Positions 18,704 through 28,289 of a DNA stretch of 64,000 nucleotides are shown here, one piece after another. The notes below the pieces were generated by a model. The model was not told where the DNA came from, made no database searches, and was given only the letters and a program-made list of their open reading frames with translations. Made by a program: the position numbers and the translations under genes. Source of the DNA: CAYPTB01 sp964413535 (GTDB lineage: Bacteria > Planctomycetota > UBA1135 > GCA-002686595); NCBI GenBank assembly GCA_964413535.1, contig CAYPTB010000007.1, positions 248,001-312,000 of the forward strand. The letters are read 5' to 3'. How positions within the stretch are numbered: the first letter of the stretch is position 1; each line of letters begins with the position of its first letter.

Positions 18704-21181
18704 ATGAACGACCGCATCGCGCTCCTCTTCGCCGCCGGCGTTCTCGCCTCCTGTCAGCACCTGCGCCTCGACCCGGTGGAGCCCGTCCTGGGCGTCACCC
18801 CGCGCCTGCCGGGCGCCGTGGCCAACGCGCCGCGCGCGTCGGCCATCGACGTCCAACACTACGCGATCGACATCGCCCTCGATCCGGTGAACCGCCTGGT
18901 GACCGGGCACTGCGTGGTGCGCTTCGCCGCGCGCGAGCAGGATCTGCTGCGCGTGGTGCTCGACTTCGCCGGTCTCGAGGTCCAGGGGGTGCGCGACTCC
19001 GCGGGACGCAGCTTGGCCTTCCGGCACCAGGGCGAGGAGCTCGCGATCGACCTGCACCAGGTCCTGGCGCGCGGCGCGGAGACCGAGCTCGCGATCGACT
19101 ACGCGGGTCGTCCGAAGAAGGGGCTGTGGTTCGCCGGGGAACGCGCGGGCGTGCCGACGCACGCCTTCACGCAGGGCCAGTGCGAGGACTCGCGCTGGTG
19201 GTTCCCGTGCTGGGACGCGCCGTCGGACTTCGCGACCTCGGAGATCACCGTGACGATGCCGGCCGGCTGGACCGCCGTCGCGGCGGGCGAGCGCGTCGGG
19301 CGCAGCGAGAGCGGGAAGACGGTCACCGAGCACTGGCGCATGGATCGACCGCACGCCGTGTACCTCACGACGCTCGTCGCCGGGGAGTTCCTGGTGCGCG
19401 AGGCGATGTGGGAGGACGTCCCGCTCTACTACATGGCCGAGCCGCGTTACGGGAAGTGGATGGAGGCGTCCTTCGACGAGACGCCCGACATGCTCGGATT
19501 CCTGAGCGAGCTGACCGGGGTGCGCTACCCGTACACGAAGTACAGCCAGGCTTGCGTCGAGAACTTCCCGTTCGGCGGGATGGAGAACATCTCCGCGACG
19601 ACGCTGACTTCCCTCACGCTGAACGACGAGCGCGGCAACCGCGACGACACCTCGCACTCGCTCGTCGCGCACGAGGCCGCGCACCAGTGGTTCGGGAACC
19701 TCGTGACGTGCAGCGACTGGTCGCACGTGTGGCTCAACGAGAGCTTCGCGACCTACGCGGCCTTGCTCTACTTCGAGCGCACGCGCGGCGTCGACGACTT
19801 CCGCATCCGGATGCGTGACGCGCAGGAGAAGTACATCGAGGCCGACGAAAAGGGCCGGCGTCCGATCGTGTGGTCCGTCTACAAGGACCCGATCGACTTG
19901 TTCGGCGAGCACGTCTACCCCGGAGGCGCTGCGCGTCTGCACCTCCTGCGCTCGATCCTCGGCGATGACCTCTTCGTGGAGGGCGTGCGCACCTACCTGG
20001 CCGAGAACGCGGGGCAGACCGTCACGACCTCGGATCTCCAGCACGCTTTCGAGAAGGTCTCGGGAGAGAAGCTCGGGTGGTTCTTCGACCAGTGGATCCA
20101 CCGCCCGGGATTCCCGGTGTTCGAGACGAGCTGGAAGTGGGACCAGAAGGCGGGGATCGTGACGCTCGACGTCGTCCAGACCCAGCTCGAGGGCGGCGGT
20201 GTCCCGCGCGCGTTCAAGCTGCCGGTCGACATCGAGGTCCGCGATCGCGGCGGACGCGCGACGTACCGGATGTGGATCGACGAGCGTCGCCACGCGTTCG
20301 AGTTCCCGGTCGCCCACGAGCCGATCTGGGTGAGCTTCGACAAGTTCGGGTGGGTCCCGAAACGGCTCGAGGCGAAGCGCGCGCCCGACGAATGGCTCGC
20401 GCTCGCCAAGGAGGACGACGACGTCAACGGGCGGCGGGACGCCGTCCGCAAGCTCGGCGAGCTCGCGCAGGGGACGACCGATCAGGGTCGGCTCGACGTC
20501 TTCCGCGCCGAGCTGGTCGACCGGTTGAAGAAGGAGCCTTCACCGGCCGTGCGTGCGGCCGCCGCCGAGGCCGCCGGCCGCGCCGGCGGTCTGGAGGTGC
20601 GCACGGAGCTCCGTGCCACCGCGGCCGGGGACACGGACGCCGAGGTTCGCGAGCAAGCGCTGCTCGCGCTGCGCTCGTTCTGTCCCGACGCCGAGCTCGC
20701 GCGCTTCGCACGCGAGCAGTTCGACGCGCGCTACAGTTGGGACGTCATGGGCGCGGCCGCGGGACTCCTCGCGGCAGCCGAGCCCGACGAAGCCTACGCC
20801 TGGCTGACGCGCGCGCTCCTGGTCGAGGATTCGCCGCACGATCAGTTGCGCGCGCGCCTCCTGCGCCACCTCGGCGCACTCGAGAACGCGAGCGTCTCCG
20901 CCCAACTGCGCCAGTGGGCGTCCGACGCGAGCGCCGATCCCAGCGCGCGCTGCGTCGCGGTGGAGGAGCTCGGCAAGCGCTCCACCGGCCGTCCCGAAGT
21001 CGCGGAGTTCCTCGCGCAGATGGTCCACGCCGAGGACAACCGCCTGCGCGTCGCGGCGCTCCAGGCATTGGGTCGATTCCAGGATCCGCGCACGCGCCGC
21101 AAGCTCTTCGACTACTACGGCACGACCGTCTTCCCGCGCGAGAAGCGCATCATCGAGGCGGCCCTGGGAACGGGACCCTAG
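18704..21181 (+). CDS. M1-family zinc aminopeptidase lipoprotein with C-terminal HEAT-like repeats
   Basis: 825 residues. A lipoprotein signal (LLFAAGVLASCQ) anchors it. The M1 catalytic domain has the exopeptidase motif GGMEN at 291-295 (GAMEN in classical members), the zinc site H323-E-A-A-H327 and Glu346 in NESFATY, spaced HExxH-x18-E exactly. After the catalytic region the C-terminal 200 residues (from about 620) show Ala- and Leu-rich helical repeats with VREQALLALRSF and LRVAALQALGRFQDP, typical of HEAT/PBS-lyase-like scaffolds. The ATG at 18704 is chosen because it gives the lipobox; the longer upstream frame overlaps the divergent gene. Likely role: N-terminal trimming of peptides outside the cytoplasm. 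Confidence 0.9.
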   Translation: MNDRIALLFAAGVLASCQHLRLDPVEPVLGVTPRLPGAVANAPRASAIDVQHYAIDIALDPVNRLVTGHCVVRFAAREQDLLRVVLDFAGLEVQGVRDSAGRSLAFRHQGEELAIDLHQVLARGAETELAIDYAGRPKKGLWFAGERAGVPTHAFTQGQCEDSRWWFPCWDAPSDFATSEITVTMPAGWTAVAAGERVGRSESGKTVTEHWRMDRPHAVYLTTLVAGEFLVREAMWEDVPLYYMAEPRYGKWMEASFDETPDMLGFLSELTGVRYPYTKYSQACVENFPFGGMENISATTLTSLTLNDERGNRDDTSHSLVAHEAAHQWFGNLVTCSDWSHVWLNESFATYAALLYFERTRGVDDFRIRMRDAQEKYIEADEKGRRPIVWSVYKDPIDLFGEHVYPGGAARLHLLRSILGDDLFVEGVRTYLAENAGQTVTTSDLQHAFEKVSGEKLGWFFDQWIHRPGFPVFETSWKWDQKAGIVTLDVVQTQLEGGGVPRAFKLPVDIEVRDRGGRATYRMWIDERRHAFEFPVAHEPIWVSFDKFGWVPKRLEAKRAPDEWLALAKEDDDVNGRRDAVRKLGELAQGTTDQGRLDVFRAELVDRLKKEPSPAVRAAAAEAAGRAGGLEVRTELRATAAGDTDAEVREQALLALRSFCPDAELARFAREQFDARYSWDVMGAAAGLLAAAEPDEAYAWLTRALLVEDSPHDQLRARLLRHLGALENASVSAQLRQWASDASADPSARCVAVEELGKRSTGRPEVAEFLAQMVHAEDNRLRVAALQALGRFQDPRTRRKLFDYYGTTVFPREKRIIEAALGTGP

Positions 21182-21260
21182 CAGCCATCCACCCCAGCCG
21201 GCCGCAATGCGGCTTCCGCCGCGTCGCGCTAGCGCGGCGGAGCCATGCGGCACTCCCGAG

Positions 21261-21797
21261 ATGCTCCCTCGTCCCAGCCCAGCGCGCATCCCGGAGCCGG
21301 ACGGCTCGAGTCCGGCAGGGGTGAGGATCCAGGAACAGCACGCGGCGCTCCTGGCGGAGATGGTCTACGCGCTGCGCTCGGAGTTCGGCGCCCAGTACGT
21401 CTACCCTGCGCTCGCTCGCCGGACGCGCGACGCGGAGCTCGCCGCCGTGCTGGAGCGGCTGCACGCCGAGAGTTGTGAGCAGGTCGAGAAGCTGCGCGCG
21501 CTGATGAGCTCACTCGGCGCGCGGCCCGCCAAGCACCGCTTCCGCCGCGCGCTCGCGGCGCGCGTGCTCGCGTTCGCTTCGATCCTCACCGGGATGCGCC
21601 TGCCGCTGCGGATCTGCAGCGACGCCGAGAGTTCCGTCTCGCGCTGGTACGCCGGTTACGCGGCCTACCTGGCGCGCATCGGTGAGCCCGAGAACGCGCG
21701 CATCTGCCAGGAGCTCTCCACGGCCAAGCTCCGACACGCACAAACCCTGGAGACGTGGGTCCAGCACCTGCCGACGGGGCGTTTCTCGAAGGACTGA
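21261..21797 (+). CDS. Ferritin-like helical protein
   Basis: 178 residues from ATG 21261. The core is a four-helix bundle with acidic residues at ferritin-like positions: LLAEMVYALRSEFGAQYVYP, LERLHAESCEQVEKLRAL, and later EPENARICQELSTAKLRHAQ. Two E...ExxH-like pairs (ELSTAKLRH and HAESCE) could hold a di-iron centre, but I cannot prove all ligands. Start choice is uncertain: ATG 21207 (18 residues longer) or GTG 21321 are alternatives, and none has a clear Shine-Dalgarno. It precedes the AhpD-like selenoprotein candidate, so oxidative-stress or iron function is a reasonable inference. Confidence 0.6.
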   Translation: MLPRPSPARIPEPDGSSPAGVRIQEQHAALLAEMVYALRSEFGAQYVYPALARRTRDAELAAVLERLHAESCEQVEKLRALMSSLGARPAKHRFRRALAARVLAFASILTGMRLPLRICSDAESSVSRWYAGYAAYLARIGEPENARICQELSTAKLRHAQTLETWVQHLPTGRFSKD

Positions 21798-21920
21798 AGC
21801 CCCACCTCGCGCGTCGGACGCGGCGGTGCCGTGCCCCGGCCCACACGACGACGCGGCAGACTCGCCGTGCCGTTCTGACGCGGACGCGCGGAGCCGCGGC
21901 TCGCACTATGCTCTCCCGCG

Positions 21921-22541
21921 ATGGCGTGGATCAAAACCGTCTCGGACGCCGAAGCCGAGGGCTCGCTCCGGCGGCAGTACGACGCCGCGAAGGCGCGGGC
22001 GGGGCGCGTCTTCAGGATCCTGAAGGCGATGAGCATCGCCCCGGACGTCCTCGAAGCGTCCATGGGGCTGTACTTGGCAGTCATGTTCCGCAGGGGCGGG
22101 CTCGAGCGCCGGCAGCGCGAGCTGCTCGCGGTCGTCACGAGCGCAGTGAATGCTTGCCACTACTGAACGCTGGCTCACACGTGGGATCTCCGTGCCGAGA
22201 TCGCCGACATGCAGGATGCGGAGCGCGAGCGCTTCCTCGAGCGCCTCGCCCGGAACTGGCGCACGGCCGGTCTCGATCGCGTCGACTACGCCCTGTGCGC
22301 GTTCGCCGAGAAGCTCACCCGCACGCCGGGGCGCATGCGCGAGGTCGACGTCGCGGCCCTGCGCGCGGTCGGACTCGACGACGAGGCCGTGCACGACGCG
22401 CTCCAGGTCGTGAGCTACTTCAACTACATCAACCGCGTCGCCGACGCCGTTCACGTCGATCTGGAGCCCGAGATGGCGCCCTATCCCGATGACGTCGAGC
22501 CGCCGGGCTCCGAGTCCGCGCAGGGCACGGAGCGCTCTTGA
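21921..22541 (+). CDS. AhpD-like (peroxidase-related) protein, candidate selenoprotein with in-frame UGA
   Basis: The family contains small all-helical thiol peroxidase-like proteins with the motif C-x-x-C-x-x-x-H. Reading from ATG 21921, the frame gives LLAVVTSAVNACHY, then TGA at 22164-22166, then TLAHTWDLRAEIADM, all in one frame through 22541. The TGA is at the second Cys of the motif, giving C79-H-Y-U82-T-L-A-H86. The sequence beyond it (RERFLERLARNW, LDRVDYALCAFAEKLT, VGLDDEAVHDALQVVSYFNYINRVAD) is that of the family C-terminus, so this is one 206-residue protein. A hairpin at 22181-22208 fits bacterial SECIS rules. The alternatives are a sequencing error of TGC/TGT or a decaying gene. 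The stop overlaps the next TTG start. Confidence 0.82.
22181..22208 (+). promoter_or_regulatory. Candidate bacterial SECIS element
   Basis: GATCTC at 22185-22190 pairs perfectly with GAGATC at 22197-22202 around the 6-nt loop CGTGCC. The stem extends by GG/CC and GT/AC pairs with two single-G bulges, about 10 bp in all. The apical loop begins 24 nt after the UGA, and its first two bases (C,G) include a G. Both fit the published bacterial SECIS rules: loop 16-37 nt from the UGA, 3-14 nt long, with G in the first two positions. A competing CACG/CGTG pairing in the same stretch is weaker. Confidence 0.65.
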
Positions 22542-24652
22542 TCGACGCAGAGGCCCGTGCACCGCGGCGCGCGAGAGAGCGCCTGCTCGCCGTCGGATTC
22601 CTCCTGCCGTCCCTCTTGCACCTGGTCGGGCGCCGCGGGGAAGGAACGCTCCTCGTCGCGCTCGGGCTCCTCGCGCCGTGGATCGTGTGGTGGTGCTCGG
22701 CGGGCCTCGAGCGCGGTCCGCGCGCCGGGCGCGTGCTGGCCGCGACGCTCGCCTGCGCCTTCGCGACGCCGGTCGTCCCCACGCTCTTCGGCGTCTTCGG
22801 CTTCAGCTACGAGCGCGTCTTCTTCGGAGGCGCGCTCGCGTGTCTCGCCTGGCACGGAGCCTTCGCCGCGCGAGGGAGCCCGTCGCGCTTCCCGGGCACT
22901 CTGCGCGCGCTCCTGCTCGCGAGCGCCGCCTGGTCGCTCGGCACCGCCGCTCACGCGCTGTGGGTCAGCTTCCCCGCGGACGCGCCCTGGCTCGCGGAGA
23001 GCGTGCGCGCCGCGCTCCAGGACCTCCTCGGATTCCGGTCGCTGGTCGAGCCGACCCACGCGATCCCGCGCCTGTCGCTGCACCTCGAGGCCTTGGCGCT
23101 GACGTGGGCGGCCCTGGAGGTCGGACTCGCGGATGCGAAGCTCGTCGGACGGGCGGCGCGCGGCTTCGCCCTCGCCCTTCCCGCCGGCGTGCTGGTCGGC
23201 CTCGCCGCGGCGCTGTTCGGATTCGAGGGCGTGGATCCTCCGCTCGCCGTGCGGCTCGACTCCGCGGCGGCGCGCGTCTTCCGGCCGCTGCCCGACCACA
23301 ATTCGCTGGGCAGCGCGCTCGTGCTGATGCTCCCGCCGGCGGGCGTGGTCGCGTGGCGAGCGTTCCGCTGCGGGAGCCGCGTCGCACGCGCGCTCTTCGC
23401 CACGGCCCTGGCCTGCGGGCTCTTGCTGCTCCTCGGGTCGAGCTCGAAGTCCGCCTTCGCCGGCCTCGCCTTCGGCGTGCTCGTGGGTTGCGCGCTGTGG
23501 ATCGCTTGCGCCGCGCGACGGATGCGACGCCGGGCGCTCTTCGGCGGCGGAGCCCTGCTCCTCGCGATCGCGAGCGTTCAACTCCTGCCGCAGCGGACCG
23601 CGGACGAGCTGATGCAGGTCCGCTACGTGCGCGACGTCGTGAAGGCCGCGCGCTTCGACTTCGCGGCGAGCTACCTGCGCGAGATGCGCTATCCGGTGTG
23701 GCGCGCGGGCTGGGAGATCGCGCGCTCGGCGCCCCTCGCCGGCGCGGGACTCGGACGCTTCCCGCTGCTGCTCGGACGCCACGTCGATCCGCGCGACGAG
23801 GGCGCCTTCGAGCCGCTGCACGAGAACGCCCACAACCAGTACCTGCAATGGTTGGCCGAAGAGGGTGTCGTGGGAGCGGGGCTCGGGCTCGCTGTCCTGC
23901 TGGTCGGCCTCGGCGCGGCCGCGGCGTCCGCGCGGCGCCCGCGCGGAGGCGAGCCTTCCATGAGCGAGACGCGGCTCCTCGGGTGCGCGCTCGCCGCCGG
24001 GTTGGCCGGGATGCTCCTGAACCTGGTCGTCGGGCATCCGCTGCTCGTTCCCGCCGTGGCGGGGCTGTGTGCGAGCGCGGTGGGGATCGCCGTTTCGCTG
24101 GCGGGGCGCTCGGAGAGCGCCCCGCCAGCGGCGCAGTTGCGCCCGCGGCGCCGCCGCACGCCGTGGCTCGCGCTCGCGCTCGCGTTCCTCGGCGCGGCGC
24201 CGGCGCTCTTCGAGGAACGCGCACCGTTGGAGGAGCACCGGCTCGACTGCTATCCGTGGCTCCGCACGGCCACGCCGGCGGGTGCCGAGGTCTCGCGCAT
24301 GCTCGGTCCGGATGCGCGCTGGATGCAGCGCTGGGGGAACGGGTCGCGCATGTTCGTGCCGGCGAAGAGCATCGTTCCCCCGGACCTGGTCGGCGGCGGC
24401 CAGGTGCTCGACGTGCGCTTGGACGGCGAACTCGTGCTCACCGGTCTGACGCTCCCGCGCAAGCGTCCGGAAGAGAGCGTGAACCCGCCCATCGTGCTCA
24501 AGCTCGACCGCCCGCAGGGCGTCGAGCCCGGCGACCTGGTCGAGATCGAGATCACGTGCCGGCCGCCCTACGCGGAGAGCCTGGCCGGCGGCATGGGGCA
24601 GTCCATCTGGGGCCCGCGCACGTGGAAGCCGACCTTCGGCGAGCCGCGTTAG
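22538..24652 (+). CDS. O-antigen ligase / polymerase-like membrane protein
   Basis: 704 residues from a TTG start sharing TTGA with the preceding stop. Ten or more hydrophobic helices precede a large loop, and after it comes HENAHNQYLQWLAEEGVVGAG with His432, the family motif of Wzy/WaaL-like ligases (H-N-x-x-L-x-x-L-x-E-x-G). The last 150 residues are soluble and contain a charged, probably periplasmic domain (from about residue 560). Ligases of this group join or polymerise lipid-linked glycans at the membrane surface. The stop overlaps the convergent gene by four bases. Confidence 0.75.
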   Translation: MIDAEARAPRRARERLLAVGFLLPSLLHLVGRRGEGTLLVALGLLAPWIVWWCSAGLERGPRAGRVLAATLACAFATPVVPTLFGVFGFSYERVFFGGALACLAWHGAFAARGSPSRFPGTLRALLLASAAWSLGTAAHALWVSFPADAPWLAESVRAALQDLLGFRSLVEPTHAIPRLSLHLEALALTWAALEVGLADAKLVGRAARGFALALPAGVLVGLAAALFGFEGVDPPLAVRLDSAAARVFRPLPDHNSLGSALVLMLPPAGVVAWRAFRCGSRVARALFATALACGLLLLLGSSSKSAFAGLAFGVLVGCALWIACAARRMRRRALFGGGALLLAIASVQLLPQRTADELMQVRYVRDVVKAARFDFAASYLREMRYPVWRAGWEIARSAPLAGAGLGRFPLLLGRHVDPRDEGAFEPLHENAHNQYLQWLAEEGVVGAGLGLAVLLVGLGAAAASARRPRGGEPSMSETRLLGCALAAGLAGMLLNLVVGHPLLVPAVAGLCASAVGIAVSLAGRSESAPPAAQLRPRRRRTPWLALALAFLGAAPALFEERAPLEEHRLDCYPWLRTATPAGAEVSRMLGPDARWMQRWGNGSRMFVPAKSIVPPDLVGGGQVLDVRLDGELVLTGLTLPRKRPEESVNPPIVLKLDRPQGVEPGDLVEIEITCRPPYAESLAGGMGQSIWGPRTWKPTFGEPR

Positions 24653-26334
24653 TGACGCGCTCCCTCGCGCGACGGGTCCGCGCCTCGATCCGGCTCGAGC
24701 TTCTGCTTGCCCTTGAGCGAGAGCGCGTGGCCGGGACGCAGGCCGAGGGTGCGGTCGTACTCGCGCAGCGCTTGCTCACGCTCGCCGAGCAGCGCGTGCA
24801 TGCGCGCGAGCCAGTAGTGGCCGATGATGCGCGCGTCGCTCGCCTCGTTCACCGAGTCGAGCAGGTCGACGACCGGACGCAATCGATCGAGACCACGTCG
24901 CGTCCACGCGCGCTGGTCCGCGTCGGACAAGTCGTAGAGCGGCAGGGTGTGGATCTCACCGTGGCGCTTCAACAGGAAGTAGAACCACTGGAGGTAGGCT
25001 TCGCGGTCGAACCTCATCCGGAAGGAGCGCAGGTGCTTCCACTCCCAGGCGAGGTGCGTGGGCCAGTTCGGCGCGAGCTCGCCCGGGTCCGCCAACGCCG
25101 CGTCGGGTTTCTGGTGGGGGAAGTAGGCGAACTTGTTCCAGGGCTGCACGGCGCCCAAGGTCGCCGCGGCGACCGACCAGAGCGCCGCGATCGAGATCGC
25201 GAGCTTCCATCCCGCGCCGGGGCGCCAGGGCCGTGGGCGCGAACCGAGCCACGCGGCGGGGAACAGCGCGAGCAGGGGGCTGAAGACGGTGAACCAGCGC
25301 ATCCCGAAGGCCGAGCCGCCGAAGTTGCGCGAGCTCCACAGATAGAAACCGCCGATGGACAGGACGGAGAGCGCCGCGGCGACGAGCAAGCTCGGGGCGA
25401 GCGTCGGACGCCGTCCGCGAACGAAGGGCAGCGCCAGCGCGGCGAGCACGGACAGGAGCGTCACCGGGTGGTGGGAGAAGAAGCCCGAGTAGCCGAAGGT
25501 CGCTCGCCACAGGTAGGCGAGCTGCTCTCCGGGCGCGTGCTCACCGCCGGTGAGCGCCATCAGCATGAACGGCGAGTAGGGGTACTCGAAGGCCTCGAGG
25601 TGCAGGCCGATGGGAACGAAGTCGCCGACGAGACCGAAGTTCACGCCGAAGTGCAGCGCGAGCGGGGGCAAGGCGCCGAGCGCGTAGCGCAGGCCGCCGT
25701 CCTTGCCCCACAGCCGCAGCGCGGGGAGCGCGCCCAGCGCGGCGGGGAACGCGGCGCTCAGGTCGATCGTGCTCGCGAACGCCATCAGGACTCCGGCGCG
25801 CGCGGTCTTGCCGTCCGCCAACGCGCCGAAGGCGAGCAATACCAGCCCGGCCGCGGCACCGTGCTGGCCGAGGACGAGCGAGTAGGGCAGGAGGTGCGTG
25901 CCGAACACCGCGAGGAACAAGAGCAACGCGCTCCAGCGCGGCCCGCAACCGCTCGCGAGGAGGAGCCGGGCGAGCGCGACGGCGCCGAACCAAACGGGGA
26001 GGCCGACGAGACACCAGGTCAGGATCCGGTAGGTGAACGCGTCCGTGATGCCGCGCCCGAAGACGTGGTGCAGGAGACCGTAGGGGAGCGCGCCCGCCAG
26101 GGCGAGCATCGGCGGTTGGTGGCTGTAGAAGCGCTCGTGCAGGCGCACCTTGTCCCCCTGCCACAGGAAGTCCGTGTCGTCGAGCGCGAGCGTGCCGTGC
26201 TCGACCAGCCCCTGGATCGTCCCGAGCCGCGAACCGTCCGCCCAGGAGTCCGCGCGGTCCTTGGTGAAGACGACGAGGACCAGCGCGAGCAGCGCGAGCA
26301 CGGCGCGCACGGGCGGGGGGAGCGGCGCTCTCAC
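24649..26334 (-). CDS. Polytopic GT-C-like membrane protein with C-terminal TPR-like segment
   Basis: 561 residues from GTG 26334 (GTGA with the preceding stop). The first helix is VRAVLALLALVLVVF, then an early acidic loop (KDRADSWADGSRLGTIQG) followed by YSHQPPMLALAGALPYG, which resembles the catalytic loop of GT-C transferases. About ten helices follow. The C-terminus is soluble, with YWLARMHALLGEREQALREY and LGLRPGHALSLKG, a tetratricopeptide-like helix pair. It is the last gene of the minus-strand cluster that includes an FG-GAP protein. The glycan substrate is unknown. Confidence 0.6.
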   Translation of the reverse strand: MRAPLPPPVRAVLALLALVLVVFTKDRADSWADGSRLGTIQGLVEHGTLALDDTDFLWQGDKVRLHERFYSHQPPMLALAGALPYGLLHHVFGRGITDAFTYRILTWCLVGLPVWFGAVALARLLLASGCGPRWSALLLFLAVFGTHLLPYSLVLGQHGAAAGLVLLAFGALADGKTARAGVLMAFASTIDLSAAFPAALGALPALRLWGKDGGLRYALGALPPLALHFGVNFGLVGDFVPIGLHLEAFEYPYSPFMLMALTGGEHAPGEQLAYLWRATFGYSGFFSHHPVTLLSVLAALALPFVRGRRPTLAPSLLVAAALSVLSIGGFYLWSSRNFGGSAFGMRWFTVFSPLLALFPAAWLGSRPRPWRPGAGWKLAISIAALWSVAAATLGAVQPWNKFAYFPHQKPDAALADPGELAPNWPTHLAWEWKHLRSFRMRFDREAYLQWFYFLLKRHGEIHTLPLYDLSDADQRAWTRRGLDRLRPVVDLLDSVNEASDARIIGHYWLARMHALLGEREQALREYDRTLGLRPGHALSLKGKQKLEPDRGADPSREGARH

Positions 26335-28289
26335 GGCGCTTCTCCCAGGAGCCGGATCAGCTCTTCCAGCCGATCGTCCGCGAGCAGGGCGCGCCACGCC
26401 GCGTGGGTCTCTGGATCGTCCGCGGAGCGCAGGGCGACGGCGCGCTCGAGCTCGAAGGCCGCGGAGCGGCGCATGCGCACCTCGAGGTAGGCCTGCGCAC
26501 GCTCGATGCCGGCTGCGCGGTCGCCCGTCTGACCGTAGAGCGGCTCGAGCCTCGCGCGAACCGCCCTGTCCAGTGTGTTGCGCTCGCGCATCCACTCGGG
26601 ATGGACGGCGAGCACCGCGGCCTCGACGACACCGCGCTCCACGTCGAAGTCGATCCCGCGCTCGGCGTACCACGCGCGCACGCGTGCCACGCCGTCCCGA
26701 TCGTCCGCGCGGATCCAGACGATGGCCGTCGAGTCGACCCAGGCGCGGATCCAGACCTCGTGCGCGCCCGGTGGACGCCACCGCGTGAGGCCCGCACCCG
26801 AATCGAGCAGGCTCGGCATCACGAGGATACGCACGTCGCGTTCGTCGAGCCGCGACTCCGCGTACGCGCGACCGCCCAGCGCTTCCCACCTCTCGATCCT
26901 CGCGCGCTCCTCGATCACCTTCGCGAACAGCACCGTCCGGCTGTCCATGAACACCCGATTCCGCGGCCAGAGCCGGAAACCCAGGTAGCCGCCCCATTCA
27001 TAGCGGTGGTAGAGGTTCCCTGCGAGACCGGCGCCGTCGACGAAGTCGGCCGCGAACACGGGCAGGAGGTCCGTGTCGACCTGCCGAGCGAAGCGATCTC
27101 CGCGCGCGCTCTGCACGGCGTCCGCGACGAAGTGCGTGCCCGCGAGAATCAGCGCACAAGCGATGCACGCGAGAGCGGGGAGCGCGCGCGCGTGCGCGCC
27201 GCGGCGGCGCAGCACGTGCGCGAGCGCGTCGGTGACGGGGAACCACAGGAGCCAGAAGAAGCGCCGCGCCAGGATCGCCATGACGACGCACACGGCGAGG
27301 AAACCGATCCGCTCCCACGAGATGCGGGTCTGCGCTTGCTCGTGCTCGTGCGAACGCCGCGCGAGGCGCGCGAGCGCGCAGGCGCCGACGAAGGAGGCTC
27401 CGGCGAACGCCGCAACGAGCACGAGCGCGAAGAGCGGCGCCGGGACGAAGCGTGTGTCCCACATGCGGAACCACTCGTCGATGTGCCGGCGCGGGATCGA
27501 GCTGTCGACGAAGGCGTAGGTGAACTGACCGATCCCGCTCGGCGAGAGCAGGGTTCCGAGCGCTGCCGCCGCGAGCAAGCCGAGCGCGTCGCGCACGCGC
27601 GTAGCGCCGCCCGCGCGCTCGGTCCACAGAGCGAGCATGGCGCCCAGGACGCCGGCGAATGCGAAGACGAACGCGAACACGGCTTCGGCGTGGAGCTGGG
27701 TCCACACGAGGGAGACGACGAAGAGGAGCGCCCAGCGGCGCGGACCGGGGCGGGGAGCGCGGTCAGAGCCCGCGGGCGGGAAGCAGAGCTCCGAGACGGT
27801 GAGCAGCAGGAACGCGGAGAGCAGGTGTGGCCGCAACTCCCACTTCAGCGCGAAGAGCGCGGCGCACAGCGCGGCGCTCGCTGCGGCCCACGCCGCGGGC
27901 AGGCGCCGGCGCGCGACCAGGAACACGCACGCTACGAAGCTCGCGGCGAGGACGGCTCCCGCGGCGCGCAGGAGCGGGATGCCGCCGGCGCGTTCGAGCA
28001 GCGCGAAGAGCACCTGCGTGCCGTACTCCTGGATCTCGCACGGCTCGCTGCCGGCCGTGTGCGAGAAGGGATCCGTCGCGGGGAGCTCGCCGTGCGCGAG
28101 GATCCACTCGCCCATCGACAGGTGCCACCACAGGTCGGAGGACGTGATCGGGCCGGCGAGGGCGAGCGCCGCGAGGCAGAGCGACGGGAGGACGAGCAGC
28201 CACCCGAGGAGCGTCTCGCCTCGGACGGTTTTTCGCGCGCTCGCTCGCTGCTCGCTCGGTGCTCGCTCGGCCGAGCTCGCGGGCGTCAC
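26331..28289 (-). CDS. Polytopic GT-C-like membrane protein
   Basis: 652 residues from GTG 28289, overlapping the FG-GAP gene stop as GTGA. Twelve or so helices; the first extracytoplasmic loop contains ITSSDLWWHLSMGEWILAHG with ATDPFSHT, a pattern common to an uncharacterised family of bacterial membrane glycosyltransferase-like proteins (D-x-W-W-H). The last 250 residues are soluble and contain YEWGGYLGFRLWP and VFMDSRTVLF, typical of the C-terminal domain of these proteins. Probable role in cell-surface glycosylation; substrate not known. Confidence 0.65.
   Translation of the reverse strand: MTPASSAERAPSEQRASARKTVRGETLLGWLLVLPSLCLAALALAGPITSSDLWWHLSMGEWILAHGELPATDPFSHTAGSEPCEIQEYGTQVLFALLERAGGIPLLRAAGAVLAASFVACVFLVARRRLPAAWAAASAALCAALFALKWELRPHLLSAFLLLTVSELCFPPAGSDRAPRPGPRRWALLFVVSLVWTQLHAEAVFAFVFAFAGVLGAMLALWTERAGGATRVRDALGLLAAAALGTLLSPSGIGQFTYAFVDSSIPRRHIDEWFRMWDTRFVPAPLFALVLVAAFAGASFVGACALARLARRSHEHEQAQTRISWERIGFLAVCVVMAILARRFFWLLWFPVTDALAHVLRRRGAHARALPALACIACALILAGTHFVADAVQSARGDRFARQVDTDLLPVFAADFVDGAGLAGNLYHRYEWGGYLGFRLWPRNRVFMDSRTVLFAKVIEERARIERWEALGGRAYAESRLDERDVRILVMPSLLDSGAGLTRWRPPGAHEVWIRAWVDSTAIVWIRADDRDGVARVRAWYAERGIDFDVERGVVEAAVLAVHPEWMRERNTLDRAVRARLEPLYGQTGDRAAGIERAQAYLEVRMRRSAAFELERAVALRSADDPETHAAWRALLADDRLEELIRLLGEAP

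Noticed and set aside
21921..22541. Treating the AhpD-like region as two separate short genes (21921-22166 and 22209-22541)
   Set aside because: Both halves share one frame, and the second lacks its own conserved start; family motifs continue across the TGA.
22481..26490. Very long open frames on both strands (for example 22489-26490 plus and 22481-24238 minus)
   Set aside because: High GC keeps shadow frames open. They are rich in Arg, Ala and Pro, lack motifs and overlap genes with clear domains.
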